Below, one piece after another: positions 33,483 through 43,660 of a stretch of DNA of 64,000 bases. The position numbers were made by a program, and so were the translations under genes. The notes below the pieces were generated by a model, which saw nothing but the letters and a program-made list of their open reading frames with translations, was not told where the DNA came from and ran no database searches. Numbering within the stretch: position 1 is the first letter of the stretch; each line of letters begins with the position of its first letter. The DNA comes from Acanthosepion esculentum (lineage: Eukaryota; Mollusca; Cephalopoda; Sepiida; Sepiidae): NCBI GenBank assembly GCA_964036315.1, contig OZ038500.1:57588446-57652445 (forward strand). The letters run 5' to 3'.

Positions 33483-35030
33483 GTAAGATTGTGTGTACCA
33501 ATAATAAATCCTGTTAAGACTTCTAATTCTCTTATGACTCTCTCTTCAGTAGGAGTTCCTATAGTTTCCTTTCTCTGTATGACATCAACACTGTGCTATC
33601 CGTATATCTTATGTTGTTATGATCGTGTGCACCAATAATAAATCCTGTTAAGACTTCTAGTTCTCTTATGACTCTCTCTCTCTCTCTCTTCAGTAGGAGT
33701 TCCTATAGTTTCCTTTCTCTGTATGGCATCAACACTGTGCTATCCGTATATCTTATGTTGTTATGATCGTGTGCACCAATAATAAATCCTGTTAAGACTT
33801 CTAGTTCTCTTATGACTCTCTCTCTTCAGTTGGAGTTCCTATAGTTTCCTTTCTCTGTATGGCATCAACACTGTGCTATCCGTATATCTTATGTTGTTAT
33901 GATCGTGTGCACCAATAATAAATCCTGTTAAGACTTCTAGTTCTCTTATGACTCTCTCTCTCTCTCTTCAGTAGGAGTTCCTATAGTTTCCTTTCTCTGT
34001 ATGGCACCAACACTGTGCTATCCGTATATCTTATGTTGTTATGATCGTGTGCACCAATAATAAATCCTGTTAAGACTTCTAGTTCTCTTATGACTCTCTC
34101 TCTCTCTCTCTTCAGTAGGAGTTCCTATAGTTTCCTTTCTCTGTATGGCACCAACACTGTGCTACCCGTATATCTTATGTTGTTATGATCGTGTGCACCA
34201 ATAATAAATCCTGTTAAGACTTCTAGTTCTCTTATGACTCTCTCTCTCTCTTCAGTAGGAGTTCCTATAGTTTCCTTTCTCTGTATGACATTAACACTGT
34301 GCTATCCGTATATCTTATGTTGTTATGATCGTGTGCACCAATAATAAATCCTGTTAAGACTTCTAGTTCTCTTATGACTCTCTCTCTCTTCAGTAGGAGT
34401 TCCTATAGTTTCCTTTCTCTGTATGGCATCAACACTGTGCTATCCGTATATCTTATGTTGTTATGATCGTGTGCACCAATAATAAATCCTGTTAAGACTT
34501 CTAGTTCTCTTATGACTCTCTCTCTCTTCAGTAGGAGTTCCTATAGTTTCCTTTCTCTGTATGGCATCAACACTGTGCTATCCGTATATCTTATGTTGTT
34601 ATGATCGTGTGCACAAATAATAAATCCTGTTAAGACTTCTAGTTCTCTTATGACTCTCTCTCTATCTCTCTTCAGTAGGAGTTCCTATAGTTTCCTTTCT
34701 CTGTATGGCACCAACACTGTGCTATCCGTATATCTTATGTTGTTATGATCGTGTGCACCAATAATAAATCCTGTTAAGACTTCTAGTTCTCTTATGACTC
34801 TCTCTTCAGTAGGAGTTCCTATAGTTTCCTTTCTCTGTATGGCATCAACACTGTGCTATCCGTATATCTTATGTTGTTATGATCGTGTGCACCAATAATA
34901 AATCCTGTTAAGACTTCTAGTTCTCTTATGACTCTCTCTCTCTCTTCAGTAGGAGTTCCTATAGTTTCCTTTGTATGGCATCAACACTGTGCTATCCGTA
35001 TATCTTATGTTGTTAAGATTGTGTGCATCG
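33483..35030. repeat. About 138-bp satellite made from an RTE-like RT palm segment
   Basis: Eleven head-to-tail units of 134-146 bases, length varying with an internal (CT)n, plus one and a half units left of the LTR element (28383-28590). Each unit contains, on the minus strand, the RT sequence around the catalytic YxDD: ELEVLTGFIIG, then IRYTDSTVLM, then ERKL and ELLL. Units are nearly identical, so the array expanded recently or is homogenised. The LTR element inserted between its first and second full units. Confidence 0.94.
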
Positions 35031-35591
35031 GTGTAAAGCTTGAATAAATCGAGTAAGATGAGACATTATTTTTCGTTCCTTTTTATTTTTCTTTCTATTT
35101 ATTGAATTCCTTTTCTGTCAGTAGACAGGCTGTTTGCTTTCCGCATAAGTTCTGGTTTATTGTTATATGTTTCCCAAATATATAAACCTTCCTTTGTGTC
35201 GAACCTTTTAAAACGATTCTTCTACAATTTGACACTGAACTGGTGCAAGAGACATTCCCAGGGAATTTTGGCCTGCATCAAATACTGGCACCAATATTTA
35301 TGTCATACGTTTCACGTATCTTATACTCAAGAATGTCAGACCTGAAAGAAGCTTTCAAGACGAATAATTTGACAGAAGAGGTGGCGAAGAAGTCATGTAC
35401 TTAAGGTGAAAAGACATTAAGAGGTATAGTGGAAGTAAAGCGTGACATATTTGAATTGTAAATATATGTGCAACATTGCTAATAAATATAACATTCAACC
35501 TGTAAACGTTTATTAACACCTAAAGAAAAGGCTTTATTCTATTTTATGATAAAATGAATAATCTGTAAAAGTATATTCAGCAACAAGCTGG

Positions 35592-35596
<5 letters not shown>
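35031..35596. other. End of LINE copy, then unassigned sequence
   Basis: 35031-35065 continues the RTE-like LINE into the LFKLY block. Beyond 35080 nothing is recognised; a 61-codon frame at 35160-35345 has no family features. Confidence 0.4.

Positions 35597-35643
<47 letters not shown>
35597..35643. repeat. (TA)n microsatellite
   Basis: About 23 TA units. Confidence 0.95.
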
Positions 35644-35648
<5 letters not shown>

Positions 35649-35760
35649 TTTATTTAAATATTATAACATAAATATGTGATAAAATCACTACGAAAATAGC
35701 CATTTTGTTTCAACACTTCTGGTGTCTCTATCAAGTGATGATGTTGAATGTAGAATAGAT
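35640..35760 (-). other. Hammerhead-like hairpin, possible Penelope-type terminal fragment
   Basis: On the minus strand CTTGATAGA is followed by a short hairpin (GACAC paired with GTGTT) and GAAAC, at 35706-35737. This is the spacing of the hammerhead core CUGAnGA-helix II-GAAA, which is known from Penelope-like element termini. C-U-U for C-U-G and A for G8 would disable it. No Penelope RT or GIY-YIG domain is nearby. Confidence 0.4.
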
Positions 35761-36215
35761 GGTTTTAAAAGTTTCAAATTAATTAACGATCCTTCGCTAG
35801 GGGTAAACGCTGTTTACATAAGCTAGAATGACCAATCAAAATACAAGTATATGAGAATTCAAAAAATTTGACAACGAAGCAAGGTTATCATAGATATTAA
35901 AAGCTTTAAAGTTGGGGTTCTAGTAAAATAGAATATCTCCTAACTAATAAGTATTAAATTATATGCTAAAATTTGAAATTAAAATTAAAAGTAAAAAATT
36001 ACCTATCTAAATCTAATCTCTATTAGTTTAAAATTATAGAATTACTGAGGAGAAAATAAAAAATACATATGTTATTTAATTTATTTTTTAATTGAAATTA
36101 CGTTAAAAAGGATGTTGATAGCTCTAGACAAAAATGTAAACATTTTACTTCATCTATGATGATCACCTCTCACGTAAAACAATCCGAACACATTCAGGTT
36201 ATAATACATAAGCGC

Positions 36216-36221
<6 letters not shown>
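35761..36221. other. AT-rich stretch
   Basis: Nothing recognised. Confidence 0.4.

Positions 36222-36281
<60 letters not shown>
36222..36281. repeat. (TA)n microsatellite
   Basis: About 30 TA units. Confidence 0.95.
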
Positions 36282-36287
<6 letters not shown>

Positions 36288-36334
36288 TCCTCAGAAAGGA
36301 AGTAAATATATAAGTGTCTAAGAGTTAATAGACA

Positions 36335-36850
36335 TAGGGCGTGTGGCTCTCCACATCTTCATATTTCTTGTGACTTTTAGCAGATGTTCTTCCTTTTGCT
36401 GAGGCTCCCACTGCTCGTTCCACAATACATGCCGGCCAGGTAGATTGTTCTCTGTCTTCCTTTATCTCTCATGCCTCAGTATTTTCTGAGAGGATTAAGT
36501 TTTCTAAGCCGTCCTTCCTCATGGACTTTTCCTGATTATGAGTAGAAGTGCTCTTTCTGTTGCCATTTTCTTTAAGTTTTCATTTTTGCTTACCTGCTCC
36601 GCCAACAGAATTTTCAGTATACATCTATAGAACCACGTTTCTACTGCTTCCAGTTTTCTCCTCATCCGGGGGGAGATTGTCCCTCGTCCATTGCCATATA
36701 AGATGACAGACAAATCAGGCACTCTTTTCTTTGTTTCTAATGAATCTTTTTCAGTTCTCAGCACTTTGCTTATCTTTTGGAATGCTTCTTTCGCTTGTCG
36801 AAAACCTGTTCGAATCACGGCGTCACATTTTTCCATCCTCTGTTAAAACG
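36335..36850 (-). pseudogene. RTE-like LINE RT C-terminal fragment, copy 1
   Basis: The open minus-strand frame 36836-36519 contains RQAKEAFQKISKVLRTEKDS, then LETKKRV, then ISPRMRRKLEAVETWFYRCI and SKNENLKK, followed by LLLIIRK. This is the standard C-terminal order of RTE-type RT. Further 3' blocks continue in other frames to about 36335. The catalytic palm is absent. Confidence 0.85.
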
Positions 36851-37049
36851 CTTACCAGGTATTCGAACTTCTACAACAGCACACAGTCGAGAAGGTGAAA
36901 AGTATAAAAGCATTTTCCATGATATGCTTTGTTAATAACAAAATCAGTTGGGAACGTTAAGTCACGGCGTAAAATTTGAGCAATCTCCTCCCGTAGATTG
37001 TAACAACTGTCCCGAATGTGAGCCTCACTCGGTGTCTGACACTTTTGGA

Positions 37050-37705
37050 GATAAGTGATTATGCCTCTCCACAATTTCCTATCCCTTGTGGCCTTTAACA
37101 GTTTTTCTCCCTTTTATAAGGCTCCCGTTCCGCCATCCATTTACACAAACTCATTAAGTGGTTTGCTGCCTTCCCTTATCTCTCTTGCTCTCAATTTTCC
37201 TAGTGAGGGCTAAATTTTCCAAACCCTCCATCCTTATTATTTGCCCAGAGCTGTCTTTTCTGGATTCCCTGTAGAATTGCTCTTTCTGTTGCCATTTTAT
37301 TTCAGACTTTCTTTTTGCTCACTAGTTCCGTCCACAGAATGTTCAATATCCTTCTGTTTAACCACATTTCTGCTTCCCCCAGTTTTCTCATCATCTGTGG
37401 GGAAATTATCCAGCATTCACTGCCATATAAGAAGATGGAAAACACATGGTAATCCGGTACTTTTTTCTCTGTTTCTAACGAATCCTCTTCATTTGTCAAC
37501 ACTTTGCTTAGCTTTTGGAAGGCATCTTTCGTTCGTCCAATGCGTCTTTTGATCTCGGTGTCGCATTTTCCATCCTCTGTTAAAACATTTGCCGGATAGT
37601 TCTTCGAACTTCTACATTAGTTTGATGTCTATATCTCCAATAACTCGTACCTTGGGATTTTTCTATTTTTGATGACCATACTTTCTGTCTTCTTGCAGTT
37701 GATGG
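37050..37705 (-). pseudogene. RTE-like LINE RT fragment, copy 2
   Basis: Minus-strand frame 37502-37302 has EEDSLETEKKVPD, FLYGSECWIISPQMMRKLGE and AEMWLNRRILNILW. Upstream, complements of CTTCTTGCAGTTGATGGTTA (the L-T-I-N-C-K-K-T block) begin the copy at about 37705. Same orientation as copies 1 and 3. Confidence 0.83.
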
Positions 37706-37724
37706 TTAGTCAAGCTTATTAGAT

Positions 37725-38035
37725 ATGATTGATTTGTTTTCTATGGCGTATCAAGCCTTTCCTGGTTATTTAAAGCCCGAAAACATTTTGTGGTTGTAAA
37801 AATTTATTTTTTTTTAGATAATAATGATTTAGTTATAAAAGTCTTACTAAATTAACCCGTAGCTGGGGGAGAAATGGATGGTTTCATTCCTTTCCCAAGA
37901 GTATTTTTGACTAAGTAAATATACCGAACCCAAATAGAATTGGAACTCGGCTCTCTGATTAACAATTCCGAGCTATTATTCATTACACCATCCGCACATC
38001 CAAGCTTACACACCTGGTATTCCCAAGTGGTAACC
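37725..38035 (-). mobile_element. SINE with truncated 5S rRNA-like leader
   Basis: The plus strand shows the tail complement ATGGCGTATCAAGCC, TTATTTAAAGCCCG and a body with TTTCCCAAGAGTATT. Then comes the tRNA-like region (AATTGGAACTCGGCTCTCTG is the complement of the B box) and, without a break, CCAAGCTTACACACCTGGTA and TTCCCAAGTGGT, the complement of the 5S rRNA 3' end. The leader keeps about 40 bases. It lies between two LINE fragments. Confidence 0.85.
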
Positions 38036-38660
38036 CATAGTGCTCTTTATGTTGCAATTTTCTTTAAGACTTCCTTTTTTGCTTACCAGTTCCGCCCACA
38101 GAATTTTCAGTATCCTTCTGTAGAACCCGATTTCTGCTGTTTCCAGTTTTCTCCGTTATCCGTGGGTAGATTTTCCAACATTCCCTAATGTATAAGTGGA
38201 TGGATAACTTATCGCAATGCAGCACTCTTTTCTTTGTTTCTCAGGAAAGGTTTGCCGTTTCTGAGCATATTTGTCAGCCTTTCGAATGCCTTTGGAATGC
38301 TTCTTTTGTTAGCGGAATGGGTGATCGGATCCCTGTAGTTCATTTTCCATCCTTTCTTAAAAAGCTTCCTAGATATTTAGACTTCAGCTCCGACTTGGTA
38401 TTGATATCTCCGAATTTTAACTCGTATCGTAGGATTTTTCTCTTATTGATGACCATAATCTCTGTCTTCTCGCAGTTGATGTTTACTCCCTTTTTCTCGC
38501 TTTCCTCTACTAGGAGTTCTGTAGCTTCCTTTCCGAGTCTATGCGTATCTTATATTGTTGAGATTATTCCCACCAATAATAAATCCTTTTAGTGTTTCCA
38601 GTCCCCTTACAATAGCGTCGCTGTAGAGGTTGAATAAATCTCATCCCCTTTCTATTTTGG
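38036..38660 (-). pseudogene. RTE-like LINE RT fragment, copy 3
   Basis: Carries complements of the C-terminal blocks (TCCTTCTGTAGAACCCG at about 38112) through the palm. Near 38530-38600 lies the same stretch that makes the satellite unit (CACCAATAATAAATCC). It is thus a single-copy relative of the satellite source. Many stops. Confidence 0.78.
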
Positions 38661-39111
38661 TATAGCATTGATCATCTAAAATAGCATTTGGCCTTTTGCC
38701 AGACGCATCTTGTTAACATATTAATACTTGTTTTATAGAGGGCTTAGTAAGATCAAATATACTAATTGGCTCGTAGCTTTGTGCCACACCCAGATATGAT
38801 GTGTAAAGGAATCGATTAGTTTTTGGATGATTGAGTATTTGCTAGGAAAATTACATACACAATCACCGTGTAGAATTGTACCCGATTAAACAAAGATTTG
38901 TAAATAAATGATTATAATTTTCTTTATGTCCATTTCGGGGGGAAAATGGCAAGGGTATTGGACATTATTGATTCAATGATAACTAATTGACTCGAGGTCT
39001 TGGTAAATCATTATTCATGATTTGTTGTGAAATGTTAAGCCAAGATGAGCGCCCTACTAATTCGTCAATCTTATTCAAAGAATCTGTTTTACTTCAATCA
39101 GTCCGATCAAT
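38661..39111. other. Unassigned sequence
   Basis: Nothing recognised. Confidence 0.4.
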
Positions 39112-40008
39112 TTGTTTCCTTCAATCTTTCTTTATTCCCTTCTCTTTCTTTCGTTTTCCCATTCGTTATACTCATTCCTTCAACAAGAATGTTGTCATAG
39201 AATTTCCTCTTATTCTTCCTATATATCCTTCCTTTCTTTTCCCTTTGTTTCATTTCTTTTTCCTTCCAGTTTATTTATCTTTCTTTATATTTTACATTCT
39301 TTATTTCATTCATTCCTTTTTTCTTTCTTTCTTTCATTTTTACTTTTACTTTCTGTTACTCTTTTTCAATCTTTCCTTCTTTTTTCTTTCTTTTTCTTAT
39401 TCTTATATTTATTCTATTTTCTTTATTTTCTTCTTTTAGGGTTTCTCCTTTTCCTTCTATCTCTTTTCTTTTATTATACATTTATTTACTCCCTTTCTTT
39501 TGAGTTGCCTCCATTTATTTTTCATTCTAATTTCTTTATTTTTACCTTTCTTTTTTCTTTTTCATCTTTTGTTTCTTTCCTTTTTTCATTTATTCATTCT
39601 GTCTTTTTACTTTCACTTTCTTTTTCATAATTTTCTTTCTTTTCTTTCGTTTTTTTTTCTTATTCGTATATTTATGTAATTTTCTTTCTTTTCTTGCTTT
39701 GTTAAGATTATTATTTTCCTTTTTCCTTCGATCACAATTTTCTTTCTTTAATTTCAGATTTTTTTCACCAGTTTATTTTCATTTTTGCTTGTTCTTGTTT
39801 TCTTCTTTCTATTGGTTTTTGTTTGTTTGTTTGTTTGTTTCTTTCTTTGTTTCTTTCTGTCTTATTTGTTTGTTTCTTTCTTGCTTATTTTCTTTCTGAT
39901 ATATATTATTGTTCTTTCCTTTAATCTGTTTCTCAATTTATTCTTTTTCTTTTCTTTCTTTCTTTCTTTCTTTATTTCTTTCTTTCTTTCTTTCTTTGAT
40001 ACAAAGGA
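39112..40008. repeat. Pyrimidine-rich (TTTC)n-like region, about 900 bp
   Basis: The plus strand is almost all T and C, with repeated TTTC, TTTCTT and TTTGT words, ending in a purer (CTTT)n at 39954-39998. The long Phe/Ser frames are low-complexity. Such polypurine-polypyrimidine mirror sequence can form triplex DNA. Confidence 0.92.
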
Positions 40009-40023
40009 CTATTTGTACTGCTA

Positions 40024-40782
40024 GGAAAAGTCGATTTACTTCGGAAAGATATTCGAATAATCGTAACGCTTATATAGGGAACAAACTACCAGCATACAGA
40101 TAGAACATTAATTCCGTAAATACACAAAAATAGAAAGGCGCATAAGACAAGGATGTGTCTTCTTCCCGGACATTCAAACTTTACACCAAGGCGACCCTAA
40201 GGGAATTAGAAGCCCAATCGTTTTTTTTTTATTATGGGCGGACTCAATCTTAACAAGATATGCATATAACACAGTGTTATTCGCATATAAAGAAAGGAAA
40301 CTACAGCAACTTCAAGGTAGTAAAGGAAGGGGAGAAGAAAAGACTAACCATCAACTGTAAGAAGATCGAATTATATTTTTGGAAAGAAGATGAAATACAG
40401 GATGCGAACCTCGAATTTTAAATGTTAATTTAATGCAATTACGAACGTTCAAATATCTGGGAAGTGTTTTAACATGGGGCGGAATACGTGACACCGAAAT
40501 TCGAAGACACGTTGCAATATCGAAAACTACATTCTATAAACTAAGCAAAATGTTACAAAACAGGACATCTTCTTTAGATACAAAGAAGAAATGCTGAACT
40601 GCTATGCAATATATATTGTCTTATAGGAATGTGAATATTGGCAGTCTCCCCACAAATGAAAGAAAGAAATGGCGTAACAGAGATATAGCTCTACAGACGG
40701 ATGCTGAGAATACCATGTACTGATCATGTGAGCAACGAAGAAGCTTTAAGGGACATGGAAATAAAATGACGTGGGGGGGGTG
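40024..40782 (+). pseudogene. RTE-like LINE RT, plus strand
   Basis: Blocks in order: KVDLLRKIFE, IERRIRQGCVFFPDIQTLH (the R-G-x-R-Q-G-C-x-L-S-P-x-L-F block), RYAYNTVLFAYKERKLQQL (YADD changed to YAYN), QLRTFKYLGSVLTWGGIRDT, EIRRHVAISKTTFYKLSKML and a C-terminal part with NERKKWRNRD. Frameshifts and stops separate them. The catalytic motif is lost. It starts right after the pyrimidine-rich tract. Confidence 0.85.
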
Positions 40783-40796
40783 AAAACGTAAGCCTT

Positions 40797-40819
40797 AATA
40801 ATAATAATAATAATAATAA

Positions 40820-40854
<35 letters not shown>
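40797..40854. repeat. (AAT)n(AAG)n microsatellite
   Basis: Nine AAT-type and nine AAG-type units, adjoining the LINE fragment and possibly grown from its tail. Confidence 0.93.
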
Positions 40855-41049
40855 CTTGTCGTTCCGTTGTCCTTCTCTAGAGATATCTCGTCTTTTAGTA
40901 CTGCTTACTTATTGTAGACGTTGTTTTGATTATCTCTGTTGATTCTGGAATTTGGTAACATAGGAATCGTGAGTTTAATCGCTGGGCTGGATAGTGAAAA
41001 CTTAGAATCGGTCAAAATAGGGCAAGTAATAAATGAAGAATAGAAATTC

Positions 41050-41200
41050 AGAATAAGACGGGACTTTGGACAAGAACAATCTACCCACCGTAGATTAAAT
41101 AAAGAGTTTAGTTCGAAATTCGCTAGATGTCTGCTGGGTCGAGTAACACCTGATAAAGACCGGAGATCACAACGGTCGAAACTTTGAGATAGTAACAACT
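41050..41200 (+). mobile_element. Diverged SINE-body relative with hammerhead-like hairpin
   Basis: Aligns with the SINE body at 43.5 and 60.3 kb through CAATCTACCC, AAATAAAGAGTTTAGTTCGA, CCTGATAAAGACCGG and AACGGTCGAAAC. The hairpin stem here is GACCG/CGGTC where the other copies have GGCCG/CGGCC, a compensated change. No tRNA-like head is visible upstream. Confidence 0.65.
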
Positions 41201-41379
41201 AAGATTAGGATAATAGCTCGAATGAAAAGAATATAAATACCAGCAGGGGTACAATAACGGCGATGTTCTACTGCAGTTTTGGCTAGGAGATATGTAGGGT
41301 GACGTAGTTTCTAGTGAGGCCTCTTGATGCCATGATTGAAATATATAGGTACGGCTGTGATTTCTAAAACTTGAACCTG

Positions 41380-41517
41380 TTAGTTCTTAAGCGTAATACC
41401 TGGGGTGTGTGGATGTTTCACTGACTAGTCTCCATACAATAATCTCATCTAATAATCCTCTACCTTGAGTGGATCCCGAGCCTTGCATTGGGTGAACATT
41501 TAGTAAAAAAAAAAAAA
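41380..41517 (+). mobile_element. Possible Jockey-like 3' end
   Basis: GCCTTGCATTGGGTGAACAT followed by TTAG and 13 A resembles the Jockey 3' terminus GCCTTGCTTGGGGTGATACG at 1710-1728. Little else is preserved. Confidence 0.35.
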
Positions 41518-41967
41518 GATAATCCCTCATGCCAGAAATTCAGATATATATTAAAATGACATCATTTTTGACACGAATTTATTTCATTCTCTTCCTCTTC
41601 GCTTTTTATCACAACTCCCAGATCGTTTTTCTACGACCGCTCATCAAAGCAACAAGAAATGAAAATAAGTAGTGATGCACTTGATACGGCAGATCTGAAA
41701 GCTCTTAATCACAACCTACAGAGAAGGGTGGCGGAATATTAAAGAGATTTGTTGTCGCTTGTTCTCTAACGAAATCTCCCGAATACAGGAAAGTTAGAAA
41801 ATCTGTGTCAAATGATAACCATAAAAAAATCAATCACGACAATTCAATGATCGAATAGAGAAGGAAGAATTTTGCATACCTTCTTTTCTGCCGTCAAGTT
41901 ACTTAATGAAAGACACGAATAGGAATCTAAGTAGAGCGATTCTTGTATGGCTTTCGATACTGGTTGA

Positions 41968-42325
41968 CTGATTTATTCTTTACGGTTTGCCAACCTTCTG
42001 CAAGTTATTTAAAGCCAGAAAATATTTTATAATTGTGATAATTTTTTAGGAAAATCTTAATTGTTTACTGATACAAGTCTTAATAATTAATAGACTTAAC
42101 GGTCAGGAGGGTTGGATTCATGCCTTTCCTAAAGGCATTGCGTGTAAGCGAATATAACGAACCCGACTGGAATTTGAACCCGGCTCTCCGATTCGCAATT
42201 CTGAGCCATTATTGATTACTCCACTCGCACAGCCAGATCTACAGCACCTGGTATTCCCAAACAATCATCCATCTAGGTACTGACCAGGCTTGACGTTGCT
42301 TAAATTCTGTGAGATCGTAAGAGAA
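41968..42325 (-). mobile_element. SINE with 5S rRNA-tRNA composite head, best copy
   Basis: Minus strand 5' to 3': about 90 bases of 5S rRNA 3' sequence, then a tRNA-like unit (CGAGTGGAGTAATCAATAAT as D-arm region, AGAGCCGGGTTCAAATTCC with the B box), a body with CTTTAGGAAAGGCATGAATC, and a tail ending GGTTGGCAAACCG. Two other copies (10672-11372 and 37725-38035) have the same junction, so the composite head belongs to the family and is not a chance join. The 5S part would add an internal pol III promoter element only if it reached the C box; the visible part covers this region in degraded form. Confidence 0.88.
42235..42325 (-). pseudogene. 5S rRNA-derived leader of the SINE
   Basis: Plus strand: CTACAGCACCTGGTATTCCC, GTACTGACCAGGCTTGACGT and TGCTTAAATTCTGTGAGATC, then GAGAACCGGTG. 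These are the complements of the conserved 5S rRNA 3' two thirds (GGGAATACCAGGTGCTGTAG, GGTTAGTACTTGGATGG and GCTAAGCAACGTC in the reference orientation). Several substitutions are present. It is a SINE module, not a working 5S gene. Confidence 0.88.
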
Positions 42326-43032
42326 CCGGTGTTTCAATCTGATGTGGCAGTAAGCCTTTTCGATGCTGAGAAGTAAGCGGTGTTTTTTTTTCTTATTTTG
42401 TAATTCTTGAAAGAAGAGAAAAACGAACAGAATATAAAAAAAAAACACATTTCCTTCCGTCTTTGTCGATTTGTCTTATCCTCGATTCCGATGTTAGAAG
42501 GCGAAGAATAAAATCGAAATGATTGGCTATCAGGTTTAGACATAAGACGTGATTGGTCTGTTAATCGAGGTTGTTGTCTCCTTTCTCGTCCTTAACTGGA
42601 CAATTATTCGAACGCAAATTCTGTTCTTCCTGTTTTGACTGGGCAGGACGATACCACATATCAAAATTGATATGTCAATAACAGAACTAGAAATTTATAT
42701 AATTTCCTTTCGAACGAGGGTGAATTATATTAACGGAAGAGCCAAAAAAACTACAAGGAGTGACTTAAGAACGGATATGTAATTTTATCCGAATAACAGC
42801 GGCTACTGCCTTAGTTGTTACATGCGTATTTCTATGCAAACACGATTATATTTCAATTATGTCTATTTGATTTCATGTTGGGGGAGTTTTTTTTGCTGGT
42901 GTACTTGCTCAAGACACACTACACATTAATGAATAACTCTCCGGTATGTGGAGGCAACTGCCCTGATATCTTTTTGCGAAGCGGCCCTACGACCATGATT
43001 AGTTAGTATAAATACAACGATGATGATATGTT
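42326..43032. other. Unassigned sequence
   Basis: No feature supported. Confidence 0.4.
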
Positions 43033-43660
43033 TCAAACGAGAAGATACAAAGTCTGTCTATATTTCTGAGATGAGGTATTATGTAAAGTATTTACATTAG
43101 TCGGACTATTGTCCTCATCTTTGTCGCCATATTTGTCACAACGTTTCGGCCGTTGTACGCTCCGGCCTTCTTCAAGTGGTTGGAATTTCGAACTGAACCC
43201 TTTATTTCGATCACTGGGGTAGACTGTTCTAGTTCCACGAGCCATGTTTGATGGATGTCAGTTATCAGTTATCTCCTGCTAATTTACTCTCAAGACGTTT
43301 TATCCACTGTGCCACGTGTCCTCAAGGACACATGGCACAGTGGATAAAGGCGTTGGTTAGATCCAGTGACAGACCCAAAGAGTGTGAGTTCAATACCCGG
43401 TTAAGGCAGTGGAGAACTTTCAGAGGGTAAATTAGCACGAGATAAATGATAACTGACATCCGCCAAACATGGCTCGTGGAACTAGAACAGTCTACCCCAG
43501 TGATCGAAATAAAGGGTTCAGTTCGAAATTCCAACCACCTGAAGAAGGCCGGAGCGTACAACGGCCGAAACGTTGTGACAAATATGGCGACAAAGATGAG
43601 GACAATAATCCGACTAATGTAAATACTGTACAGAAGATACAAGATATGACTGCAAAACTT
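43033..43660. mobile_element. Head-to-head pair of tRNA SINEs (foldback)
   Basis: A minus-strand copy (about 43060-43321) and a plus-strand copy (43322-43640) meet at their 5' ends: ...GTGCCACGTGTCCT then CAAGGACACATGGCAC. The plus copy has the A box TGGCACAGTGG and B box GAGTTCAATACCC, typical of a tRNA-derived head. The body follows, then the hairpin CTGAAGAAGGCC...GGCCGAAACG (43538-43574). The minus copy lacks its B-box segment. The shared body arms are nearly identical over about 190 bases, so the pair could fold completely. Confidence 0.9.

Noticed and set aside
33483..35030. CRISPR array
   Set aside because: Whole units repeat with no unique spacers, and the unit is LINE RT sequence in an animal genome.
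39112..39630. Long Phe/Ser/Leu-rich frames resembling membrane proteins
   Set aside because: The DNA is a (TTTC)n-like pyrimidine tract; hydrophobicity follows from T-rich codons.
40905..41198. 97-codon minus-strand frame
   Set aside because: It is antisense to the SINE-body relative with the covarying hairpin and has no protein features.
42235..42325. A working 5S rRNA gene
   Set aside because: It is truncated, substituted and fused to a tRNA-like SINE head; two other copies have the same join.
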